The position numbers and the translations under genes were made by a program. The notes under the pieces were generated by a model. It saw only the letters and a list, made by a program, of their open reading frames with translations. It was not told where the DNA came from and did not search any database. A stretch of DNA of 32,926 nucleotides, taken from assembly GCF_001552555.1 (NCBI RefSeq), contig NZ_BCRK01000053.1, positions 1 through 32,926 on the forward strand, read 5' to 3'. This DNA comes from Nocardiopsis trehalosi NBRC 14201 (GTDB taxonomy: Bacteria > Actinomycetota > Actinomycetes > Streptosporangiales > Streptosporangiaceae). Positions 25,101 through 31,128 of the stretch are shown piece after piece. The number at the start of each line of letters is the position of its first letter. Positions within the stretch are counted from its first letter, which is position 1.

Positions 25101-25913
25101 GTGACCACCGCCGTCCCGCAGCCGCCGGTCGACCGGCCGCAGGCGCCCATCCTCTACTTCGGCCACGGCGCCCCGCCGCTCGCCGACGACCGCACCTGGA
25201 CCGGCCAGTTCGCCGCGTGGGCCCGCGACCTCGGGCGCCCGCGCGCCGTGCTCATCGTCTCGGCCCACTGGGAGGCCGCGCCCGTCACCATCGGCGCCAC
25301 CGAGACCGTGCCGCTGGTCTACGACTTCTGGGGCTTCCCCGACCGCTACTACGACGTCGTCTACCCCGCCCCCGGTGCCCCCGGGCTCGCCGCCGAGGTG
25401 CGCGCGCTCCTCGCGGGCGGCCCCGTTCCGGTGGCCGACGCCCCCGACCGGGGGCTCGACCACGGCGCCTACGTCCCGCTCAAGGAGATGTACCCCGGCG
25501 CCGACGTCCCGGTGCTGCAGATCTCCATGCCCACCCTCGACCCGCGCGCCCTCTACGACCTGGGCCGCCGCCTCGCCCCGCTGCGCGAACAGGGCGTGCT
25601 CATCATGGGTAGCGGCTTCCTCACCCACAACCTGTCCTGCGTCGACTTCTCCCTGGGCACCGACGCCGTCCCGCCCGCGTGGTCGGCCGAGTTCGACGAC
25701 TGGGCCGCCGGCGCCGCCCGCACCGGCGACGTCGACGCCCTCCTCGACTGGCGCACCAAGGGCCCCGCCGCGCACATCGCCCACCCGCGCAGCGAGCACC
25801 TCGCCCCGCTGTTCGTCGCCCTCGGCGCCGCCCACGCCACCGGCGAGACCGCGACCAGCGTCATCGACGGCTTCTGGTACGGCCTGGCCAAGCGCGCCCT
25901 CCAGTTCGACTAG
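25101..25913 (+). CDS. DODA-type extradiol ring-cleavage dioxygenase
   Basis: A 270-residue member of the class III extradiol / 4,5-DOPA dioxygenase family (YgiD/DodA). Likely metal and active-site histidines are H22 (FGHGAPP), H56 (SAHWE), H121 (DHGAYVPL), H176 (LTHN) and H228 (AHPRSEH). The family opens catechol rings with oxygen using Zn or Fe; bacterial members often act on unknown catechols. The start is GTG with GGGGAG seven bases upstream. The preceding region has a -10 box and tandem palindromes. A LysR gene lies 94 bp downstream on the same strand. Confidence 0.92.
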   Translation: MTTAVPQPPVDRPQAPILYFGHGAPPLADDRTWTGQFAAWARDLGRPRAVLIVSAHWEAAPVTIGATETVPLVYDFWGFPDRYYDVVYPAPGAPGLAAEVRALLAGGPVPVADAPDRGLDHGAYVPLKEMYPGADVPVLQISMPTLDPRALYDLGRRLAPLREQGVLIMGSGFLTHNLSCVDFSLGTDAVPPAWSAEFDDWAAGAARTGDVDALLDWRTKGPAAHIAHPRSEHLAPLFVALGAAHATGETATSVIDGFWYGLAKRALQFD

Positions 25914-25951
25914 CCCCGCGCGGGGCGCGGGAGGCCGGGCCGGGACGGGGA

Positions 25952-25989
25952 CACAACCGGGCTCCGGCGCGCCACAACCGCCGGTTGTG
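25952..25989. promoter_or_regulatory. LysR-type operator: CACAACC repeat plus palindrome
   Basis: CACAACC-GCC-GGTTGTG (25973-25989) is a perfect 17-bp palindrome. Another CACAACC half-site (25952-25958) lies exactly 21 bp upstream, two helical turns. It is 18 bp before the LysR start and suits autoregulation. Confidence 0.55.
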
Positions 25990-26007
25990 CGGGCCTAAGG
26001 TGACCCG

Positions 26008-26982
26008 GTGGACACCGAGGCAGTGCGCACGTTCGTCCGGGCGGCCGAACTCGGGCGGCTGCGGCACGCGGCCGCCGAACTGGGCGTGACCCAGCAAGCC
26101 GCCTCCAAGCGGATCGCCGCCCTGGAGCGCGAGCTGGGAGTCCGCCTGTTCGCCCGCACCCCCCGAGGGGTCGAGCCGACACCCGACGGCCAGGCGTTCC
26201 TCCCGCACGCGCGGACCATCGTCGCGGGCGCCGAACGCGCCCTCGCCGCCGTCCGGCCGGGGGCCCGGGCGCTCCGCGTCGACGTGCTCGGGCGGCGGAG
26301 CGCGCAGGCCGCCGTCCTGCACGACTACTGGCGGGCGCACCCCGGGACCGCCCTCGACGTGGTGACCCTGCGGGCCGAGGACCCGCGCGCGGCGGCCGCC
26401 GCCGTCGCGGCGGGCGACGTCGACGCCTCCTTCCGCACCGTGACCGACCCGGGCGCGCTGCCGGCCGGTGTGCGGATGGTGCCCGCGTTCGACGCGCCCC
26501 TCGAACTCCTCGTCGGCCCGAGGCACCCCCTGGCCGCCGCGCGCGGGCTGACACCCGCGCGGCTGCGCGGGCACCGCATCTGGGTGCCGGGCATCGCGCC
26601 CCGCAGCGAATGGGCGGATTTCTACGACCAGCTCGCCGGGGCGTTCGACCTGCGTATCGACGCGGCGGGCCCGCACTTCGGCGACGAGGTCCTCCAGGAC
26701 ACCCTCGCGGACTCCCCGGACACCGCCACCCTGGTCGGGGCGCGCGACCGCTACACGTGGCCGGCAGGCCACGACCTGCGCCGCATCCCGATCACGGGGC
26801 CCGCCCTCATCTACCCGGTCTCCCTCCTGCTGCCCGCGGCGGAGCCGCACCCCGGGTTGCGGGGCATCCTCGCCCACCTCGCCGGCCTGCCGAGGGCGCC
26901 CGAGCCGGCCTGGCTGCCGTCGTGGGCGGCGGTGCCGCGCGGCGGCGGCCATGCGGGCGCCCGCGCGCACCTGCGCGGGTGA
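26008..26982 (+). CDS. LysR family transcriptional regulator
   Basis: A 324-residue regulator. The first about 60 residues are the winged helix (FVRAAELGRLRHAAAELGVTQQAASKRIAALERELG read as family motifs), then a linker helix and an effector domain of the periplasmic-binding type (about 90-300). The C-terminal 25 residues are Gly/Ala/Arg-rich. The GTG start has AAGGTGA six bases upstream. The CACAACC operator just upstream suggests autoregulation. It may also control the dioxygenase gene, but the distinct palindromes there argue for a different regulator. Confidence 0.92.
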   Translation: MDTEAVRTFVRAAELGRLRHAAAELGVTQQAASKRIAALERELGVRLFARTPRGVEPTPDGQAFLPHARTIVAGAERALAAVRPGARALRVDVLGRRSAQAAVLHDYWRAHPGTALDVVTLRAEDPRAAAAAVAAGDVDASFRTVTDPGALPAGVRMVPAFDAPLELLVGPRHPLAAARGLTPARLRGHRIWVPGIAPRSEWADFYDQLAGAFDLRIDAAGPHFGDEVLQDTLADSPDTATLVGARDRYTWPAGHDLRRIPITGPALIYPVSLLLPAAEPHPGLRGILAHLAGLPRAPEPAWLPSWAAVPRGGGHAGARAHLRG

Positions 26983-27084
26983 CGCCGTCGGCCGCCCGCC
27001 ACGGCCCCACGGTGCCTGCGTTCGGGCGCACGCCACGGGGCCACGGGCCCACCCCTCCCCCTACCTCCACGAAGGGATCGCGGC

Positions 27085-27627
27085 ATGTCCGACGACCGCC
27101 TCATGCGCATCCGCAGCGCCGAGTTCCAGGCCATGGCCGACCGGGTCCTGCGGGTCACCGAGCTGACCTCCCGGCTGAACGCCCTGCCCTTCGAGGACGA
27201 CGCGGGCAGGGCGGAGCTGTTCGCCCGCATCCTCGGCCGGCCGCTCCCGGCGCGCACCACGGTCTACCCGCCCTTCTACACCGACCACGGCCTGCGCCTG
27301 GACCTCGCCGAGCGCGTCTTCATCAACCAGAACTGCACGTTCCTGGACTACGCCGGTATACGGCTCGGTGAGCGCGTGATGGTCGGGCCCAAGGCCACGT
27401 TCATCACCGTCGGCCACCCTGTCGACCCGGGGGAGCGGCGGGAGTGGCTGAGCGGCGGGCCCATCGAGGTCGCGGAGAACGTGTGGATCGGCGCGGGCGC
27501 CACGATCCTCCCCGGCGTCAGTATCGGCCGCGACGCCGTTGTCGCGGCCGGGGCGGTCGTCGCCGACGACGTCCCGCCCGCCACCCTGGTGACCGGCCCC
27601 AAGGCCGCCGTCCGCCGGCGGTGGTGA
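27085..27627 (+). CDS. Sugar O-acetyltransferase, maltose acetyltransferase-like
   Basis: A 180-residue acetyl-CoA-dependent acetyltransferase. An N-terminal helical cap (about 5-60) precedes a left-handed beta-helix of hexapeptide repeats (about 75-175: VFINQNCTFLDYAGIRLGERVMVG, then VWIGAGATILPGVSIGRDAVVAAGAVV, each read as repeated hexads). The catalytic His is in GHPVDPGERR. Family members (Maa, LacA, NodL) acetylate the 6-hydroxyl of sugars; the acceptor is unknown. The ATG has AAGGGA about seven bases upstream. It is convergent with the agmatinase-family gene, 22 bp away. Confidence 0.93.
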   Translation: MSDDRLMRIRSAEFQAMADRVLRVTELTSRLNALPFEDDAGRAELFARILGRPLPARTTVYPPFYTDHGLRLDLAERVFINQNCTFLDYAGIRLGERVMVGPKATFITVGHPVDPGERREWLSGGPIEVAENVWIGAGATILPGVSIGRDAVVAAGAVVADDVPPATLVTGPKAAVRRRW

Positions 27628-27649
27628 GGGCGGCGGCGGGCGCGGCAGG

Positions 27650-28564
27650 TCAGGGCGCGTCGGCGGCCGCCATCAGCTGCAGGATGTCACCGATGATCGT
27701 GCCCGCGGCCATCGCGGTGATCTCGCTGGGGTCCAGGTGCGGCGCGACCTCGGCCATGTCGCCGCCCACGACGTTCAGGCCCCTCATGTGCCGCAGCACC
27801 TCGCGCACGTACCCGGTCGAGGGGCCCCCGGGCACCGGTGTGCCTGTCCCCGGCGCGTAGGCGGGGTCCAGGCAGTCGATGTCGAAGGTGATGTAGACGG
27901 GCGCGTCGCCGGCGTTGGCCGTGATGCGCTCGGCGACCCGGCGCGGGTCCAGGTAGAACGCCTCGTGCGCGTAGAGGATGTCGTAGCCGTTCTCGTTGGG
28001 CATGTCGGTGCGGATGAACGCCTGCGTGGAGCGCGAGGCGTCGACGCTGCCCTCGGCGGCGAGGTCGTGGGCGAAGGTGCCGTGGAAGATGTCGCGGCCG
28101 CCGTTGCCGCTGAGCGAGTCCTGGTGGCTGTCGAAGTGCACCAGCGCCAGCGGCCCGTGGTGGCGCCGGGCCGCCCGCACCGGCCCGTAGGGAACGGTGT
28201 GGTCCCCGCCCAGGGTGAACAGGCGCGCCCCGGCCGCGAAGACGCGGTCGGCGTGCTCCTGGGACTGGCCGATCATGGTGGCGATCGCGTCGGGGCCGAC
28301 GCTCATCCCCACGTCGCCGTAGTCGATCACGCGCTTGGTGTCGGTCACGTCGGTCGGCCAGGGGTGGTGGAAGTTGCCGGTGTGCAGGGACAGGCGGCGG
28401 ATCTCCTGCGCCCCGAACCGGGCGCCCGGCCGGTTGCTCGTGCCGCAGTCGAACGGCACTCCCATCACGGCGATGTCGACGCCGTCGAGATCGCGGGTGT
28501 GCTCGGTGCGCCAGAAGGTCGGAAGTCCGGCGAAGGGGAGGTAGTCGCTGTAACCGCTTGCCAT
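27650..28564 (-). CDS. Agmatinase / ureohydrolase family protein
   Basis: A 304-residue binuclear-metal ureohydrolase. Metal ligands are H122 (GGDHTVPYG), D145, H147 and D149 (HFDSHQDS), D228 and D230 (TFDIDCLDP). The family hydrolyses guanidino compounds to urea and an amine; members include agmatinase, guanidinobutyrase, proclavaminate amidinohydrolase and guanidine hydrolase. DSHQD replaces the common DAHTD, so the substrate may not be agmatine. The ATG has GAGGAGAG about five bases upstream. It seems to be a single gene followed by 223 bp without a gene. Confidence 0.9.
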   Translation of the reverse strand: MASGYSDYLPFAGLPTFWRTEHTRDLDGVDIAVMGVPFDCGTSNRPGARFGAQEIRRLSLHTGNFHHPWPTDVTDTKRVIDYGDVGMSVGPDAIATMIGQSQEHADRVFAAGARLFTLGGDHTVPYGPVRAARRHHGPLALVHFDSHQDSLSGNGGRDIFHGTFAHDLAAEGSVDASRSTQAFIRTDMPNENGYDILYAHEAFYLDPRRVAERITANAGDAPVYITFDIDCLDPAYAPGTGTPVPGGPSTGYVREVLRHMRGLNVVGGDMAEVAPHLDPSEITAMAAGTIIGDILQLMAAADAP

Positions 28565-28718
28565 GGCTCTCCTCGCTGTGGTCCCCCAGCATGGGGCGGG
28601 CCGGTGGAGTGCCGCTCGACACCCGCGCCCGGCTTGCTCCCATCGTCGCCGCCCGAGGCCGGACGCGCCGGTAGGGCGGAGCCGTGTCGCGGCGGGCGCG
28701 TATCGCCACTGGTAGACG

Positions 28719-28784
28719 GGTGCGCGGGCACACGGTGCGCGGTGCGCGGGTACGCGGTGCGCGGTGCGCGGCGTCCGGGCGGGC
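28719..28784. repeat. 22-bp tandem repeat in an intergenic gap
   Basis: Two copies of a 22-bp unit (28719-28740 and 28741-28762, two mismatches) plus a partial third. Each contains GGTGCGC twice. It lies between the leftward agmatinase-family and VOC genes, downstream of the latter. Confidence 0.7.
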
Positions 28785-28787
28785 CGG

Positions 28788-29165
28788 CTACGCCGCCACG
28801 ATGCGCTCCACCAGCTCTGGTGTCCATTCCACGTACTCGACCTCCGCGCCACCGCGGTGGCGCGCGTACAGGAACCGGCCGGTGGGGCCGGCGGTCTCCG
28901 GTGCGGTGATCTCGGCGCCGGCGGCCGCGAGCACCCGGGTCAGGGCATCGAGGTCGTCGACGACGACGGTGGCACTGGCGTGGGAGTAGCGGGCCCGCTC
29001 GGCGGGCGGGCCCGCGATGACGAGGAAGTCGCCGATCGCCGCGAGTTCGATGGAGCCGAAGGCGAAGCGGAGATCGGGCTCCGCGCCGGTCAGCTCCCGC
29101 AGCAGTGCCAGCGACGCGTCGACCTCGTCGGCCCACAGGCGTGCGTACGTCTTCAGGATGGTCAT
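28788..29165 (-). CDS. VOC family (glyoxalase-like) protein
   Basis: A 125-residue vicinal-oxygen-chelate protein with two beta-alpha-beta-beta-beta modules. Recognisable parts are MTILKTYARL at the start, FLVIAGPP, SATVVVDDLDALTRVLAAAGAEI and YARHRGGAEVEYVEW at the end, where the Glu residues resemble metal-ligand positions. The family covers lyases, dioxygenases and drug-binding resistance proteins; the activity here is unknown. GAGGACG lies about eight bases before the ATG. It is divergent from the HxlR regulator gene across 95 bp, which suggests regulation by it. Confidence 0.88.
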   Translation of the reverse strand: MTILKTYARLWADEVDASLALLRELTGAEPDLRFAFGSIELAAIGDFLVIAGPPAERARYSHASATVVVDDLDALTRVLAAAGAEITAPETAGPTGRFLYARHRGGAEVEYVEWTPELVERIVAA

Positions 29166-29227
29166 GGCGCGTCCTCACGGTCACTTGTGGATACCCGGGC
29201 ACCGTAGGAGAGTGTGCGGGTCGGCGG

Positions 29228-29241
29228 GAAGTACGCACTTC
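29228..29241. promoter_or_regulatory. Palindrome in the VOC/HxlR divergent region
   Basis: GAAGT-ACGC-ACTTC is a perfect 14-bp inverted repeat, 19 bp before the HxlR start and 63 bp before the VOC start. It is a candidate HxlR operator. Confidence 0.4.
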
Positions 29242-29260
29242 TGCGAGAGAAGGGCACCTG

Positions 29261-30058
29261 GTGGTTACCGAAGAGGTCGGACGCCGTTCGGAGGACGCCG
29301 ATGTGACGCGCGCCTACTCGCCGGAGAATTCCGACGTCACGCGCGCCGACTCGTCGGAGGACCCCCAACGTGACGCGCCCCGACTCGCCGGGGACCCTGA
29401 CGTGACGCGTGCCCACTCGCCGGAGGACGCCGATGTCACGCGTGCCGACTCGTCGGGGCATGCCGATGTCACGCGCGCCCGCTCGCCGGAGGACGCCGAC
29501 GTGACGCGCCCTCGTCCGCCGGGGGACCTTGACGTGACGCGTGCCGACTCGTCGGGGGATGCCGATGTCACGCGCGCCCGCTCGTCGGAGGACGCCGATG
29601 TCACGCGTGCCGACTCGCCGGGGGATGCCGATGTCACGCGCGCCCGCTCGCCGGAGGACGCCGACGTGACGCGCGCCCACTCCCTCGCGCGGGAGATCTT
29701 CTCCGGCATCGCCAACAAGTGGACGCTGCTGGTGGTCAGCGTCCTCGGTGAACGCACCCTGCGCTTCACGCGGCTCCGCGCCGAGGTGGAGGGCATTAGC
29801 CACAAGATGCTCACCCAGACGCTGCGCGGCCTCGAACGCGACGGGCTCGTCCAGCGCACCGTCTACCCCACCGTGCCACCGCGCGTCGAGTACGCGCTCA
29901 CGGACGCGGGGCAGGAGCTGCGGCGCACCGTCTACGGCATGTGCGCGTGGACCCGCCACCACCTGAACCACATCGAGACGTCCCGCGAACGCTTCGACCG
30001 AGCAGCGCAAACCCCGCCCGCCCCCGTCCCCAGCCGACCGACGCCGCCCTACCACTGA
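29261..30058 (+). CDS. HxlR regulator with an 11-residue repeat N-terminal extension
   Basis: A 265-residue protein. The C-terminal half (about 142-250) is a clear HxlR winged helix: NKWTLLVVSVLGERTLRFTRLR, GISHKMLTQTLRGLERDGLVQRTVYPTVPPRVEYALT. Family proteins are usually 100-150 residues and have Cys near the N-terminus of the domain; here that region is replaced by residues 14-145, twelve copies of an 11-residue unit of the type DVTRARSPEDA. One copy (third) is degenerate. The extension is polar with balanced Arg and Asp/Glu and is likely disordered. The GTG at 29261 has AGAAGGG six bases upstream. The C-terminus is Pro-rich. Divergent from the VOC gene, its likely target. Confidence 0.85.
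   Translation: MVTEEVGRRSEDADVTRAYSPENSDVTRADSSEDPQRDAPRLAGDPDVTRAHSPEDADVTRADSSGHADVTRARSPEDADVTRPRPPGDLDVTRADSSGDADVTRARSSEDADVTRADSPGDADVTRARSPEDADVTRAHSLAREIFSGIANKWTLLVVSVLGERTLRFTRLRAEVEGISHKMLTQTLRGLERDGLVQRTVYPTVPPRVEYALTDAGQELRRTVYGMCAWTRHHLNHIETSRERFDRAAQTPPAPVPSRPTPPYH
29300..29695 (+). repeat. 33-bp coding minisatellite, 12 units
   Basis: Twelve head-to-tail 33-bp units, all in frame with the HxlR gene. Each normally begins GAYGTSACGCG (Y = T/C, S = G/C) and encodes DVTR, followed by a variable residue pair and SPED, SSGD or PPGD types. Unit three has drifted. Units are not identical, so the array is old enough to vary but still periodic. Confidence 0.93.
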
Positions 30059-30717
30059 GGGCGGGAACCGCGCGCTCGTGACCACCCCGTGCACAGGGGG
30101 CGGGAATCGCGCGCTCCCGCGATCGCCCCTTCCCCGGCGGGCGTGGGCACATCCGCCGCCAGGGCCGACCGGTCGGCCCCGGCGAGCGTGGGCCGACCGG
30201 CCCATCCCGTCGAGCGGGTGCCGAGGCTGCGCGGCCGCACCGTCGCCAGCCGACCGGCGCCACGCCCCGCCGTTGAGGGTGGGAGTCGCGCGCTCGCGTC
30301 ACCGTGCCCCGCCCGTCCCCTGCGGGCGTGAGCGCGGCCGTCGTCGGGGCCGGCCGGTCGGTCCCGACGAGCGTGGGCCGAGGGCGGCCGAGGGCCGACC
30401 ACGCCTCGGCCCCCGGTCGCCTCCGCGTCGGGGCTCGGGGCGTGCGGTGGCGCCGCCCGTCCCGACCACCTGCCGCGCCGGGCCGGGGGCGCGGCCCCGC
30501 CCCCGCCCCCCGCCGCCCCTGACCGGTCGGGCCCACGGGTGCAGGGCGTCCCCGCGCGGACGGTCTGCGGGCGCGGGCGGTTCCCCGGCGCGGCGCATCG
30601 GCCGCCACCGGCCATCCCCGGAACCGCCACCCGGCCCGTTGGCGTCGATACGGACACCTGCGCACGGTGATCCGACAACGACCGAACGTGATCTTGCTGT
30701 ACGTGGAGGCGCCTCCG
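30059..30717. other. Gene-free gap with imperfect 180-bp repeats
   Basis: No convincing gene in 659 bp. A motif of the form GGGYGGGARYCGCGCGCTC occurs three times, at about 30058-30076, 30098-30116 and 30278-30296. The second and third copies continue in similarity over about 110 bp, to GAGCGTGGGCCGA at 30184 and 30369, an offset of about 180-185 bp. The first and third are preceded by CAGCCGACCGRCGCC, at 30031 (inside the HxlR 3' end) and 30248. This looks like decayed segmental duplication that includes the HxlR gene end. Confidence 0.55.
30705..30716 (+). promoter_or_regulatory. Ribosome site inside a 12-bp palindrome
   Basis: GGAGGCGCCTCC is a perfect palindrome whose left arm is the GGAGG ribosome site of the next gene, with eight bases to its ATG at 30718. 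It could be a protein operator or a small hairpin that hides the site. Confidence 0.45.
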
Positions 30718-31083
30718 ATGCCGCTGCCCCGTTCGCTGCCCACCTCCCTCAAGACCGTCCGCACCCTGCTCTACGTCGCCGTCGCGGCGACCGGCCTCCA
30801 GGCGGTCGGCGTCCTCCTCATCCCCGGGCCGACGCCCGAGATCCTCGCCGCCCTCACCCTGGTGGCGCTGCCCGGCGCCGCCGCGCTCGCGCTGGCCCTG
30901 CGCCTGCCGCGCGGACGGCGCCCTCTCTTCGTCGCGCTGCTCGCCTTCCAGGCGTGGCTGCTGCTGACGGCGCTCGCCCGCATCGGCCTCGGCGAGCCCC
31001 AGGGCTTCCTCAACCTGGTGCTGCCCGTCGCGGTCCTCGTGTTCCTCCTGCGCCCGTCGTCCCGGGCCTTCCTCACCTCCTGA
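30718..31083 (+). CDS. Small membrane protein of unknown family
   Basis: A 121-residue protein with about four hydrophobic segments (about 16-36, 42-62, 70-90 and 96-115) separated by short Arg- or Pro-bearing loops. I do not recognise a family. GGAGG lies eight bases before the ATG; an in-frame GTG upstream at 30667 is less likely. It ends 45 bp before the toxin-like gene on the same strand, so the two may be co-transcribed. A link to export of that protein is only a guess. Confidence 0.75.
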   Translation: MPLPRSLPTSLKTVRTLLYVAVAATGLQAVGVLLIPGPTPEILAALTLVALPGAAALALALRLPRGRRPLFVALLAFQAWLLLTALARIGLGEPQGFLNLVLPVAVLVFLLRPSSRAFLTS

Positions 31084-31128
31084 CCGACCTCCACGGCCGC
31101 CCGCCCGCCCCCAGCGCTAGGTGATCCC

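Noticed and set aside
29300-29695. CRISPR array or iteron cluster
   Set aside because: Units are directly adjacent with no spacers, are in frame with a regulator domain and encode a regular 11-residue repeat; no cas or replication genes are nearby. Binding-site function stays a side hypothesis.
30078-31124. A 348-codon plus-strand frame over the repeat-bearing gap and the small membrane protein gene
   Set aside because: Pro/Arg-rich low-complexity translation in a different frame from the membrane protein, which has a ribosome site and helices.
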